Part shown: piece after piece, positions 24,871 through 34,017 of the stretch
Position numbering within the stretch: the stretch's first letter is position 1
Layout of the letters: every line of letters starts with the position of its first letter
Assembly: GCF_900496975.1 (NCBI RefSeq)
Contig: NZ_UFQC01000013.1
Span: 1-64,000 of the forward strand
Reading direction: 5' to 3'
Length of the DNA stretch: 64,000 bases
DNA from: Achromobacter veterisilvae
GTDB taxonomy: Bacteria; Pseudomonadota; Gammaproteobacteria; Burkholderiales; Burkholderiaceae_B
Notes under the pieces: model-generated
The model's database searches: none
Told to the model about the DNA's origin: nothing
Seen by the model: the letters and a program-made list of their open reading frames with translations, nothing else
Made by a program: the position numbers and the translations under genes

Positions 24871-27696
24871 TCAGTTCAGATCCTCTGCAAGGTCGTGCAA
24901 TGTTTGCGCCAGGACCAGGATGGGCAGGGGCTTCAGGAGCACCTGGTCCATGCCCGCGTCCAGGCCCAGGCGGGTGGCCTCGGGCGCGGCGCTGGCGGTC
25001 AGGCCCAGGATGGCTCCGGTGTAGCCCAGCTTGCGCAGCGAGCGCGCGAGTTCGTAGCCGCCCATCAATGGCATGTTGAGGTCCGTGATGACGACGTCGT
25101 GGTCCAGGGCGTCCCAGTGGCGCAGGGCCTCGGCGCCGTTGGAGAGCATCGTCGCCGTGCAGCCCAGGTGTTCCAGTTGTTCGCGCAGGATGATCTGGCT
25201 GATGACGTTGTCTTCGACCACCATCACGCGCAGCCCCAGCGATATCCGCTGCGCGTGGGCCTGGCCCAGCGCGGGCCGTTCGATGCCGTCCTGCGCCATG
25301 CGGACGGCCCGGCCGATGCTGGCGGGATTGAAGGTGCTGGTGATGCCGGCCTTGGCCACGGCGGACACCAGGGAGTCGCGGCTGGATCCCGGGGCCAGGA
25401 CGCGGACCCTGCCGTGCTTCCAGCGGGGCTCCTGCGCGGAGGGAGGCCAGGCCTGCACCAGCACCGCATCCTCGCATTCGGGCGTATCCGCGTGCCCGCG
25501 GTAGGGCATGGCCACGGCGCCCCACGCGTTCAGCCATCCGCACAGGTTCGTGACGACTTCGGGAACGGCCCCGTCGACGTACACGGGACGCCGCTTGAGC
25601 GGGGCGGGCGCCGCCGGCGTGGGCACGTCGAGCGTGAGGGCGAAGGCGATGCTGGTGCCCAGGCCTTCTTCGCTGACGACGGAAAGGGTGCCTCCCATGA
25701 GGTCGGACAGACGCCGGCAGATGGCCAGGCCCAGCCCCGTGCCGGAGATGTCGCGTTCGAGGCCGGCGTGGGCGCGGAAGTAGGGTTCGAAGAGCTGCGC
25801 CTGGGAATCCGCGGGAATGCCGACGCCGGTGTCCGCGACCTGGAACCGGAGCGAGACGCGGCCGGGGCCTGGAGCCTCGGCGGCGGCGCGGACCACCACG
25901 CGGCCGGCCTCGGTGAACTTCACCGCGTTGCTCACCAGGTTGTTCAGGACCTGGAGGATACGGGTGGCGTCCCCCAGGACGGCGGCGGGCACGTCGATGT
26001 CGGTGATGGCGTAGATGAGCAGCCCCTTGCCTTGCGCGCGCGCCGCGTAGTTCGCCACCACGCGTTCCAGGAGATCGGACGGGGAGAATTCCGCGACGTC
26101 CAGTTCCTGGCGCCCGGCTTCGATGCGCGACAGGTCCAGGGTGTCGTTGATGGTGCGCAGCAGGGTCGAGGAGGATTGCTGGATGGTGTTGAGGTATTGT
26201 TGCTGCTGCCCGCTAAGGCCCGTCAGCGCCAGGAGTTCCAGCGTGCCGAGGATGCCGTAGAGCGGGGTGCGGATTTCATGGCTGATCGTGGCGAAGAACA
26301 TCGTTTTCGCTTCGCTGGCCTTGTCGGCCGCCAGCTTGGCGTTCCTGAGCGTGCGCTCGATTTCCTTCTGGCCGGTGATGTCGCTGATGCCGCAGAGCAC
26401 GACGTCCTCGGACCGGTAGGTCATGGCGGCGAACGCCAGGTAGACGCTGCGGCCGTCCGTCAGGGCGTATTCGCGGCCGCCCGTCGCGGCGGTGGCGTGG
26501 CGGATGTCGCCGCGCCAGCCGTCGTGTTCGTCGAGCAGGCGCCGGGCGGCTTCGTTCGACATGATCAGTTCGCCGTCGGCGCGCCGGACCAGGCTGAGCC
26601 CCACCGGCGCGACCTCGATGATCTTGTCGTTGAGCGCGACGCTGTCGGTCAGCGCCTCGTATTGGCGCAGCGCGGGTTCGACGAGTTTTCTCTTGATGTG
26701 CCGCACGGCAAGCAGCACCACGGCCACGAGGAGCAGGCAGACCGCGCCCGCGGTCCAGAACGCGGCCGCGCCATGGCGCAGCACGTCGTGCATCGGCACG
26801 TAGTAGGCGAGCTTCCAGCCGGCTTCGCCGACGGACTTGACCAGCACCAGGTTCTCGGGGAACCAGTTGCCGCCCTGGAATCCGAACGAGTCCTGCCCCA
26901 GGCGGGACGCCACCGGATCGATCATCGCGGGCAGGGGACCGCCGTGCAGGGCCACGCGGCTGTTGCTGTCGTAGAGCGCATAGCTGCCGCCGTCGCTGGC
27001 GCATTCCGCCGCGATGACCGCGGCGATGCCGTCGACTTCGAGGCCGATCCAGGTGCGGTCGTGGCTCGAGGCATCGAGCGGGGTGTAGAGGAAGAAGCGG
27101 TCGACTTCGTCCATGGGCGGACGCAGCCAGACGATGGGCGCGCGGCCGTCCAGGCCGGGGCTGGGGTCGCGCAGGGCGAGGGTTTCGGACAACCATTGCC
27201 CGGTGCGCGCGGAGATGGGCGCCGCGCGCCGCCGGGTTTCCAGGGGAAGCCGCCGCGAGGCGGGTTCCTGGGCCGGCGCGTACACGATGCGCGCGTTGGC
27301 GGCGGCCACGTCGGCGCGGTCGCGGGGCGTCAGGACGAGCGCCCATTCGTAGGTATTGTTTTCCTTCAGCAGCGGAGTGAGGCTGATCTGCCCGGTTTCG
27401 CCGAAGGTTTTCGGGGTGCGCGCGGGCGACATGCCGTCGGTGTTGCGCACCGAGGATCCGGCGACCGACCTGAGCAGCCCTTCGCGCTGGTCGAAGAAGA
27501 CCTGCGCGTTGTAGGCAGCGGCGTTCATGCGCCGGCGGTATTTGGAGACTTCGCCGCTGAACGACCAGTACAGCCAGAGCGCCGTTCCCACCAGGATGCT
27601 CGCGAGCAGCGCCACGGCAAACAGATGCAGCAGAAGCATGGGCACGCCGGGGGCGGCGGGGCTCAGCTTCCGGGGAAGGCGGGGGGCGACGATCAT
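24871..27696 (-). CDS. Hybrid sensor histidine kinase without Hpt (RcsC-like)
   Basis: A 941-aa membrane kinase. TM1 is at about 20-42 (LLLHLFAVALLASILVGTAL), then a periplasmic sensor of about 260 aa. TM2 is at about 309-332 and a PAS-like segment near 360-400. HisKA follows with ISHEIRTPLYG near 475, then HATPase (NNLVSNAVKF, DTGVGIPA). An ABL-like region (VVTNLCGWLNAWGA) precedes a C-terminal receiver with VVITDLNMPLMGG near 866. It ends after the receiver with no Hpt, unlike its paralog at 20324-23569. The missing relay His implies partnership with that Hpt or a phosphatase role. It lies between the RcsB-like and REC-EAL genes. Confidence 0.88.
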   Translation of the reverse strand: MIVAPRLPRKLSPAAPGVPMLLLHLFAVALLASILVGTALWLYWSFSGEVSKYRRRMNAAAYNAQVFFDQREGLLRSVAGSSVRNTDGMSPARTPKTFGETGQISLTPLLKENNTYEWALVLTPRDRADVAAANARIVYAPAQEPASRRLPLETRRRAAPISARTGQWLSETLALRDPSPGLDGRAPIVWLRPPMDEVDRFFLYTPLDASSHDRTWIGLEVDGIAAVIAAECASDGGSYALYDSNSRVALHGGPLPAMIDPVASRLGQDSFGFQGGNWFPENLVLVKSVGEAGWKLAYYVPMHDVLRHGAAAFWTAGAVCLLLVAVVLLAVRHIKRKLVEPALRQYEALTDSVALNDKIIEVAPVGLSLVRRADGELIMSNEAARRLLDEHDGWRGDIRHATAATGGREYALTDGRSVYLAFAAMTYRSEDVVLCGISDITGQKEIERTLRNAKLAADKASEAKTMFFATISHEIRTPLYGILGTLELLALTGLSGQQQQYLNTIQQSSSTLLRTINDTLDLSRIEAGRQELDVAEFSPSDLLERVVANYAARAQGKGLLIYAITDIDVPAAVLGDATRILQVLNNLVSNAVKFTEAGRVVVRAAAEAPGPGRVSLRFQVADTGVGIPADSQAQLFEPYFRAHAGLERDISGTGLGLAICRRLSDLMGGTLSVVSEEGLGTSIAFALTLDVPTPAAPAPLKRRPVYVDGAVPEVVTNLCGWLNAWGAVAMPYRGHADTPECEDAVLVQAWPPSAQEPRWKHGRVRVLAPGSSRDSLVSAVAKAGITSTFNPASIGRAVRMAQDGIERPALGQAHAQRISLGLRVMVVEDNVISQIILREQLEHLGCTATMLSNGAEALRHWDALDHDVVITDLNMPLMGGYELARSLRKLGYTGAILGLTASAAPEATRLGLDAGMDQVLLKPLPILVLAQTLHDLAEDLN

Positions 27697-27765
27697 GCAA
27701 CGATGATAGAAGTCGCGCCATCCTCCAAGAACAAGACAATTCTTAAAAGTCGGGAGGGATGGAGG

Positions 27766-28416
27766 CTACTGGAACAGCCCGCTCTCCATGCAGAAAGCAA
27801 CCAGTTCCTGGTCGGTCTGCACATTCAGTTTGCGCATGGCGGAAGCCTTCTGGCCGCTGATCGTTTTGACGCTGCGCTTCAGGTTTTCGGCGATCAGCGT
27901 GACCGTTTCTCCGCGGACGAAATGCCGAAGCACTTCGAATTCTTTCGGCGACAGGCTGTTGATGCATTCGCCGATGGGCCTGCGCTGGATGCTGGTCGTG
28001 GAGTCGCGCAGGAAGCCGGGAGGATAGTACTTTCTTCCGATGCGCAGCATGGAAAGCGCGGTGAGGATTTCGGCCAGGTTGTCGCGCTTGAGAACCACGG
28101 CGGCGACGCCGGCATCGTAGAGCGCCGATATGATCATCGGGTTCGATACCATGGTCAGCACGACGATGTGCAGGCCGGGGTGCCGCCGCACCAGGTACTT
28201 GATCAGGCGCATGCCGTCGCCGTAGGCATCGTCGCCCGGCATGGAGTAGTCCGTGATCACCACATTGGAGAGGTTGTTCTCCAGATGCGAAATGAGGTCC
28301 GTCGAGCTGGAAACGGCTCCCGTGACCTGGAGGTTGGGAACCGTTTCCAGGAGGTCGCGTATGCCCACCAAAACGAGTGGATGGTCGTCCGCGAGGACAA
28401 TTCGAAGTTTATCCAT
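27766..28416 (-). CDS. RcsB-like NarL/LuxR-type response regulator
   Basis: 216 aa from ATG 28416; an upstream TTG at 28476 is also in frame, and neither start has a strong ribosome site. The receiver MDKLRIVLADDHPLVLVGIR has phospho-acceptor D56 in VVITDYSMPGDD and the RcsB-like YGDGMRLIKYL stretch. The C-terminal HTH (LSPKEFEVLRHFVRG, RSVKTISGQKASAMRKLNV) is closer to RcsB than to BvgA. First gene of the signalling cluster and its probable DNA-binding output. In P. aeruginosa the equivalent regulator activates cupD fimbriae; here the autotransporter at 15896 is a candidate target. Confidence 0.88.
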   Translation of the reverse strand: MDKLRIVLADDHPLVLVGIRDLLETVPNLQVTGAVSSSTDLISHLENNLSNVVITDYSMPGDDAYGDGMRLIKYLVRRHPGLHIVVLTMVSNPMIISALYDAGVAAVVLKRDNLAEILTALSMLRIGRKYYPPGFLRDSTTSIQRRPIGECINSLSPKEFEVLRHFVRGETVTLIAENLKRSVKTISGQKASAMRKLNVQTDQELVAFCMESGLFQ

Positions 28417-28535
28417 TGAGGGAGCAGAAAGACGGCGTGCGAGCGGGCGCCCGGTACGCCGTAAATTCTGCATCAAGACGTGGACTTAAGCTAGGCGTCA
28501 AGACAACCCGGGCGAACGCCGGGGCCTCGACGTCA

Positions 28536-28560
28536 AAGGGCCGCCTTGCGGGCGGCCCTT
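28536..28560. terminator. Stem-loop between the RcsB-like gene and a small gene
   Basis: AAGGGCCGCC (28536-28545) pairs with GGCGGCCCTT (28551-28560) around a 5-nt loop, directly after the stop of the 81-aa gene on the minus strand. The U-run is short (TTTG), so it is a probable rather than certain terminator. Confidence 0.6.
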
Positions 28561-28566
28561 CGGCTT

Positions 28567-28812
28567 TCAATCGTCCAGCGCGGGCACGGTCCCGATCTGC
28601 GCAAGAATGCGCGGCGATTCCATGTCGCCGGTTTCCTTGTCGATCAGGACTTCATAGGCGGCAACGCCCGCGAACTTGGAGGCCATGGAGTTCGCGATCC
28701 GGATGGCTCCGAATTCGCTGCTGGCCGGGCGGATTTCACCGGGCGCCACGCCATTGCCGGCGGTGCGGTAGGGAACGACGATGTACTGGACGAGATGGGC
28801 AGCTTCTGACAC
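28567..28812 (-). CDS. Small conserved-looking hypothetical protein (81 aa)
   Basis: Starts at GTG with AGGAG 7 nt upstream. The sequence MSEAAHLVQYIVVPYRTAG has a beta-rich start, and SMASKFAGVAAYEVLIDKETGDMESPRI contains a DKETGD turn. There is no signal peptide, membrane segment or cysteine. A good ribosome site, its own stem-loop terminator and native codon usage support a real gene. I recognise no family. It lies alone between the RcsB-like gene and the divergent gentisate operon. Confidence 0.6.
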   Translation of the reverse strand: MSEAAHLVQYIVVPYRTAGNGVAPGEIRPASSEFGAIRIANSMASKFAGVAAYEVLIDKETGDMESPRILAQIGTVPALDD

Positions 28813-29023
28813 AGGATTCTCCTGGACGACAGTTTTTCGGGCGAGCGAAATGTATCACGAAGAACTGTGTTTTTGTACAGTATTTTTCAAGCAGCGTCGC
28901 CGGATTTCTGTCCGGGGCGCCCGTTCCTGCGGAAAACCCCTAGTGCCCGCGCATTGCCCTATCGGCCCTATCTCCCTAATATTTTCGAAAATCCTTTTGG
29001 TTTTATAAAAATAGAGGCAAGGG

Positions 29024-30145
29024 ATGGAAGCGAACCGCTACGACGCCTACCGTGAAAACGTCGCCGGACGGGCCAATGTGGCCGACTCGCCCGAGCGGGT
29101 GGCGTATTACGAAGCGCTGGCGCGGCTGGAGACGGGCGCGCTGTGGACAGTGGCGAACAAGATAGAGCCCTGGGCGCCGCGGTCCGCGTCGGTGCCGGTG
29201 GTGTGGCGCTATCGCGACCTGCGCGGCCATGTGCTGCGTTCCGCCGAACTGGTGTCGCCGGAAGAAGCCGGCCGGCGGGTGATCTACCTGAACAATCCCG
29301 GCCGCCGCGACGTGGCGGCGGCGGTCGGCTGGCTGTATTCCGGCCTGCAGGTGATGCAGCCCGGCGAACTGGCGTCGGCGCACGCGCATTCGCATTCCGC
29401 GCTGCGGTTCATCATGGAAGGCCGGGGCGCGTACACGGTGGTGGACGGCCACAAGATGACCTTGGGCGCGAACGATTTCGTGCTGACGCCCAACGGCACC
29501 TGGCACGAGCACGGCGTGGCCGAGGACGGCACCACCTGCATCTGGCAGGACGGCCTGGACATCCCGCTGGTCAATGCGCTGGAGGCGGGCTTCTACGCCG
29601 TGCACCCCGACCTGAACCAGGCGGTGACGCACCCGGTCGACGACACCAGCGGCGCCTGGGGCGGCGTGGCCCTGCGGCCGCAGGTGTCCGGCTGGACCAA
29701 GCCCTATTCGCCCCTGTTCAAGTACGAATGGGAACCCACCTACGAGGCGCTGCGCCGCTATGCGCGCACGGCCGCCGGCAGCCCCTACGACGGCATCCTG
29801 CTGGAATACGTGAACCCGGCGACCGGCGGCTCCGTCATGCCCACCATCGGCGCCAGCATGCAGATGCTGCGGCCGGGCGAACACACCAAGGCGCACCGCC
29901 ATACCGGCAGCTTCATCTACCAGGTGGCCAAGGGCAGCGGCTTTTCGGTCATCGACGGCAAGCGCTACGACTGGACCGAGCGCGATATCTTCTGCGTGCC
30001 TTCCTGGGCCATCCATGAACACGCCAACCTGTCGTCCAACGACGACGCCTGCCTTTTCTGTTTCAACGACCTGCCCGTCATGCGGTCGCTGGCGCTGTAC
30101 CGCGAGGAAGCGCTGGCGGAGAACGGCGGCAGGCAGAAACTCTAG
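29024..30145 (+). CDS. Gentisate 1,2-dioxygenase-type bicupin ring-cleavage dioxygenase
   Basis: A 373-aa protein with two cupin domains. The N-terminal one holds HAHSHSALRFIMEGRGAYTVVDG (about 125-145) with the iron-ligand histidines and TWHEHG near 165. The C-terminal one holds HTKAHRHTGSFIYQVAKGSGFSVIDG (about 288-313) and SWAIHEHANLS. The family opens gentisate or related 2-hydroxybenzoates to maleylpyruvate using Fe(II) and O2. The FAH-family gene 63 bp downstream fits this pathway. Salicylate 1,2-dioxygenase belongs to the same family and cannot be excluded. Confidence 0.85.
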   Translation: MEANRYDAYRENVAGRANVADSPERVAYYEALARLETGALWTVANKIEPWAPRSASVPVVWRYRDLRGHVLRSAELVSPEEAGRRVIYLNNPGRRDVAAAVGWLYSGLQVMQPGELASAHAHSHSALRFIMEGRGAYTVVDGHKMTLGANDFVLTPNGTWHEHGVAEDGTTCIWQDGLDIPLVNALEAGFYAVHPDLNQAVTHPVDDTSGAWGGVALRPQVSGWTKPYSPLFKYEWEPTYEALRRYARTAAGSPYDGILLEYVNPATGGSVMPTIGASMQMLRPGEHTKAHRHTGSFIYQVAKGSGFSVIDGKRYDWTERDIFCVPSWAIHEHANLSSNDDACLFCFNDLPVMRSLALYREEALAENGGRQKL

Positions 30146-30208
30146 ATTCGATCTCCCGCCCGGCGTCGCCGGGCCCGACGCAACCCTTCCTGGATTCCTG
30201 GAGTATCT

Positions 30209-31120
30209 ATGCGCTTGGTAACGTTTCGCGCCCATCCCGCCGCCGCCGCCCGGCTGGGCGCGCTGGCCGACGGCTATGTAGTGGACCTGGCCCTGCTGGG
30301 GCAGAAGGGGGGCGTGGACCTGCCCGCCGACATGCTGGACTTCATCGACCTGGGCCCGGTCGCCGTGGAGCAGGCCACGCGCCTGATGGAAACGTACCGC
30401 GGCGCATGGCCGGTGGGCACCGCGCTTCCGCAGGACAACGTCAAGCTGCTGGCGCCCATTCCGCGCCCGCGCAAGAACATCTTCGGCATCGGCCTGAACT
30501 ACGTGGAGCACGTGGCGGAGTCCAGCCGCACGCTGGACACCTCGGCCGACCTGCCCAAGCAGCCGGTCATTTTCTCCAAGCCGCCCACCGCCGTCATCGG
30601 CCCGGGCGACGCCATCGAGCACAACGCGAAGATCACGCAGCAACTGGACTGGGAAGTGGAGCTGGCCGTCGTCATGGGCCGCCGCGCCTCGCGCGTGGCC
30701 GAGGCCGATGCGCTGTCCTACGTGTTCGGCTACAGCGTCATGCTGGACATGAGCGCGCGGGATTGCCGCCGCGCGGGCCAATGGATCTATTCCAAGGGGC
30801 AGGACACCTACGCGCCGTTCGGGCCCTGCATCGTGACGGCCGACGAGATTCCGGATCCGCAGGTGCTGGACCTGTGGCTGACGGTGAACGGTGAAAAAAA
30901 GCAGGGCTCGAACACGCGCCACATGCTGTTCAAGGTGCCGTTCCTGATCTCCGACATCAGCGCCGGCATCACGCTGGAACCCGGCGACATCATCGCCACC
31001 GGCACGCCGGAAGGCGTGGGCGCGGGCCGCAAGCCGCAGGAATGGCTGTGGCCGGGCGACGTGGTGGTGGCGTGCGTGGAAGGCATCGGCACGCTGCGCC
31101 ATCCGGTGGTGGCGGTGTAA
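30209..31120 (+). CDS. Fumarylacetoacetate hydrolase family protein (fumaryl/maleylpyruvate hydrolase-like)
   Basis: A 303-aa protein starting after TGGAG. The C-terminal FAH fold shows FGIGLNYVEHVAES, the metal-binding acids in LDWEVELAVVMGRRA and SYVFGYSVMLDMSARD, and the closing TGTPEGVGAGRKPQEWLWPGD. It is expected to split the ring-cleavage product to pyruvate plus fumarate or maleate. No glutathione-dependent maleylpyruvate isomerase gene is present here, so it may act directly on maleylpyruvate, or the isomerase lies elsewhere. Confidence 0.85.
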   Translation: MRLVTFRAHPAAAARLGALADGYVVDLALLGQKGGVDLPADMLDFIDLGPVAVEQATRLMETYRGAWPVGTALPQDNVKLLAPIPRPRKNIFGIGLNYVEHVAESSRTLDTSADLPKQPVIFSKPPTAVIGPGDAIEHNAKITQQLDWEVELAVVMGRRASRVAEADALSYVFGYSVMLDMSARDCRRAGQWIYSKGQDTYAPFGPCIVTADEIPDPQVLDLWLTVNGEKKQGSNTRHMLFKVPFLISDISAGITLEPGDIIATGTPEGVGAGRKPQEWLWPGDVVVACVEGIGTLRHPVVAV

Positions 31121-31142
31121 TCGTTGCGGGCGGGAGCATAGG

Positions 31143-31904
31143 TTGAAGCCGCGAATCAAGAGCCCCATCGAGGACGAGCCCGGCGCCGACGGGACCGCCG
31201 GCGTCGAGGAAATCACGCTGTCGGAGCAGGTCTATCGCCGGCTCCGGCGCGACATCATGGGCGGCGCGTTCGCGCCGGGCCAGTCCCTGCGGCTGGAATT
31301 GCTGAAGCAGCGCTACGGCAGCAGTTTTTCGCCGATCCGCGAGGCCTTGAACCGGCTGCGCAGCGAACGCATGGTGGTGGCGACGACGTCGCGCGGGTTC
31401 CGCGTCGCGCCGCTGTCCGCCGAGGAACTGTGGGACGCGTGCGAAACCCGCATCCTGATCGATTGCGACGCCTTGCGGCGTTCGCTTGCCCATGCCGGCG
31501 ACGCCTGGGAGGCGCGGCTGGTGGGGGCCTACCATGCCTTGACGCTGGCCGCGCGGCGCGCGGCCGAATCCGCCGGTCCGGATCCGGACCGGGAGGATGC
31601 ATTGGAGGCCCGGCACTGGGAATTCCACCATGCGCTGATCGGCGCCTGCCGATCTCCCTGGCTGCTGGACCTGTCGGCGCAGCTTTATGCGCAGACCGAG
31701 CGCTACCGACGCCCGGCGCTTGCGGGCGTCACGGCCTACGGCCCGCAGCGCAACGTCGACCAGGAGCACCGCCTGTTGCTGGAGGCCGCGCTTTCCCGCG
31801 ACGCGGACCGGGCGGCCGCCACGCTGGCCGCGCATTACCGCAAGACCGCGCAATTCATCGAACAGGTCCTCGAGCAGGCCGGCAGGCAGGCCGCCAGCGC
31901 CTGA
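31143..31904 (+). CDS. GntR family regulator, FCD subfamily
   Basis: 253 aa from TTG 31143, with GGGAG upstream. The GntR winged HTH (about 25-90) includes QVYRRLRRDIMGGAFAPGQSLRLELL and FSPIREALNRLRSERMV. A helical FCD domain (about 100-245) has His residues in HWEFHHALIGACRS and DQEHRLLLEAAL, where the metal or ligand pocket lies. It sits 22 bp after the FAH gene in the same operon and is probably the pathway regulator, sensing a ring-cleavage acid. Confidence 0.87.
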   Translation: MKPRIKSPIEDEPGADGTAGVEEITLSEQVYRRLRRDIMGGAFAPGQSLRLELLKQRYGSSFSPIREALNRLRSERMVVATTSRGFRVAPLSAEELWDACETRILIDCDALRRSLAHAGDAWEARLVGAYHALTLAARRAAESAGPDPDREDALEARHWEFHHALIGACRSPWLLDLSAQLYAQTERYRRPALAGVTAYGPQRNVDQEHRLLLEAALSRDADRAAATLAAHYRKTAQFIEQVLEQAGRQAASA

Positions 31905-31923
31905 TGGCGTAAGCTTGGCGTCC

Positions 31924-32838
31924 ATGGCCGACCTGAAACTTCTCGAAGACCTGATAGCCCTGGCGCGGACGGGCAGTTTCGTGCGCGCGGCCGAGTCGCG
32001 CCACGTGACGCATCCCGCCTTCGGGCGGCGCATCCGCGCGCTGGAGGCCTGGGCCGGCACGCCCCTGGTCGAGCGGCAGCGCCAGCCGGTGGTCCTGACC
32101 GCCGAGGGCGAGGCCCTGCTGAAGACGGCGGTCCAGGTGGTGGAGCAGATGGGGCAGGTGCGCCACCGCATCCGCAGTTCGGGCGCGGGCGGCGAGGCGG
32201 TGCTGCGCATCGCCACCGGCCGCAGCCTGGCCCGCACGCTGGTGGCCGACTGGATCGCGCGCTTGCGGCTGCGCGCGCCCAAGGTGCTGGCCGAGGGCAC
32301 CCAGGTCGAGTTGTCCACGGGCAGGACGCAGGACATGGCGGCGCGGCTGGAGCAGGGCAAGGTGGACCTGCTGTGCTGCTACGAACATCCCGCGCTGTCG
32401 GTGCAGTTGAGCCCCGGCCGGTACCGCTACATGACCCTGGGCACCGACAAGCTGGTGCCCGTGAGCCAGGCGGATTCGCGCGGCCGCGCCCGCCATGTCC
32501 TTCAGGAAGGCGGGCAGTCCGCGCCGCTGATCACCTACGCGGGCGGCCTGGCGATGGAGCGCATCGTGGGCGACCGCCTGGAAACCACGCCCTATTCCCT
32601 GGCGCCGTTCCTGCGCAGCGATTCGCTGGACGCCGCGCACGGCGCGGTCGCCAAGGGGCTGGGGGTGGCCTGGCTGCCCTGGTCCATGGTGGCGGCGGAC
32701 TGCCGCCGGGGCGCGCTGGCGGCCCTGGGCGGGCGCAGCGACGAAATCGCCTTCGAGGTGCGCCTGTACCGTCCGCGCGCCCGCCTGGCGGGCCTGGCCG
32801 AAGCGGTCTGGGAAGCCACGGCGAACCGCAAGGCCTGA
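31924..32838 (+). CDS. LysR family transcriptional regulator
   Basis: 304 aa from ATG 31924, 19 bp after the GntR gene. The HTH lies in ADLKLLEDLIALARTGSFVRAAESRHVTHPAFGRRIRALEAWAG. The effector-binding domain follows (RIATGRSLARTLVADWI; LPWSMVAADCRRGALAAL). The unusual SRHVTHPAFGRRI recognition segment resembles LysR proteins of aromatic-acid and sulfur pathways. A second regulator in a same-strand operon is uncommon for LysR genes, which are usually divergent from their targets. Confidence 0.88.
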   Translation: MADLKLLEDLIALARTGSFVRAAESRHVTHPAFGRRIRALEAWAGTPLVERQRQPVVLTAEGEALLKTAVQVVEQMGQVRHRIRSSGAGGEAVLRIATGRSLARTLVADWIARLRLRAPKVLAEGTQVELSTGRTQDMAARLEQGKVDLLCCYEHPALSVQLSPGRYRYMTLGTDKLVPVSQADSRGRARHVLQEGGQSAPLITYAGGLAMERIVGDRLETTPYSLAPFLRSDSLDAAHGAVAKGLGVAWLPWSMVAADCRRGALAALGGRSDEIAFEVRLYRPRARLAGLAEAVWEATANRKA

Positions 32839-32983
32839 GGCGCCCGGCCATGGGCCCGAGCCAGATCGGCACTCGAATGTGTCCATTCGGCACGGGGCTC
32901 TCCCGCCGGTGAGCCGAGAATAGCTCCCGACACTTCAAACGAGACGGCGCCGCCGTCCAAGCCAGTACCCCAGGGAGAAAGCC

Positions 32984-33973
32984 ATGAAATCCGTACCGCA
33001 TCCGCTGCGCGGCGCGCTTGCCGCGCTCTGCGCCACCGCCGCCCTTGCCGTCTCGCCGTCGGCGCACGCCGATTACCCCGACCGCGCCATTTCGCTGGTG
33101 GTGGGCTATCCGGCGGGCGGCAGCGTGGACCTGACCGCGCGCCTGTTCGGCGAAGAACTGGCCAAGCGCCTGGGCCAGAGCGTGGTGGTCGAGAACGTGG
33201 GCGGCGCCGGCGGCACGATCGGCGCGCAGCGCGTGGCGCGCGCCGCGCCGGACGGCTACACGCTGCTCTTGGGCTCCACCAACGAAATGGTGATCGCCCG
33301 CATGATCAACAGCGCGGTCAAGTACGACAGCGTGAAGGACTTTTCGGCGCTGGGCGTGATCGCCTCGCAGCCCATGCTGCTGGCCGCCAGCAAGAATTCC
33401 GGCGTGAAGACCGCGGCCGAATACCTGCAAAAGCTGCGCGGCGCCGCGCCCGGCAGCTTCAACTACGGATCGTCGGGCGTGGGCACCACCCTGCACCTGG
33501 CGGGCGAGATGATCAACCAGTCCACCAGCACGCGCGCCGAGCATGTGCCCTACCGCGGCGTGGCGCCGCTGGTGACCGACCTGATGAGCGGCCAGCTCGA
33601 TTACGGCATGCTGGTGCTGTCCTCGGGCCTGCCCCAGGTCCGCGGCGACAAGATCGTGGCGCTGGGCGTGACCGAGAAGAAGCGTTCGCCGGTGGCGCCG
33701 GACCTGCCCGCCCTGGCCGAGACGCCGGGATTCGAATCGGTCGACATCAGCGTCTGGTTCGCGCTGTACGGCCCGGCGGGCCTGCCCGAACCGGTGGCGG
33801 CCAAGCTGCGCGCCGCGCTGGCGGAAACGCTGAAGTCGGAACAGTTCCGCGCCAAGATGCAGGAAGCCGGCGGCCAGTTGGCGCAGCCCGGCCTGGATCC
33901 GGTGGCCTACCAGGCCGACGAAACCAGGAAGTACGGCGAGCTGGTCAAGGCCGCCAGGATCGAAGCCCAATAA
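32984..33973 (+). CDS. Bug-type (TctC family) periplasmic solute-binding protein
   Basis: 329 aa with CAGGGAG before the ATG. The signal peptide (LAALCATAALAVSPSAHA) is followed by DYPDRAISLVVGYPAGGSVDLTARLF, the Bug motif. SSGVGTTLHLAGEMINQ and HVPYRGVAPLVTDLMSGQL are also present. It lies between the LysR gene and the aspartoacylase-like gene and probably binds an aromatic or acylated acid for this cluster. Permease genes are absent from the window. Confidence 0.92.
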   Translation: MKSVPHPLRGALAALCATAALAVSPSAHADYPDRAISLVVGYPAGGSVDLTARLFGEELAKRLGQSVVVENVGGAGGTIGAQRVARAAPDGYTLLLGSTNEMVIARMINSAVKYDSVKDFSALGVIASQPMLLAASKNSGVKTAAEYLQKLRGAAPGSFNYGSSGVGTTLHLAGEMINQSTSTRAEHVPYRGVAPLVTDLMSGQLDYGMLVLSSGLPQVRGDKIVALGVTEKKRSPVAPDLPALAETPGFESVDISVWFALYGPAGLPEPVAAKLRAALAETLKSEQFRAKMQEAGGQLAQPGLDPVAYQADETRKYGELVKAARIEAQ

Positions 33974-34017
33974 GCGCGGCAAGGCGCAAGGCACAGCACA
34001 TCAGCGGACGACGTTTC

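Noticed and set aside
24895..28419. A very long plus-strand open frame antisense to the RcsC-like kinase and RcsB-like regulator
   Set aside because: The minus strand encodes clear kinase and regulator domains; the opposite frame is a compositional shadow.
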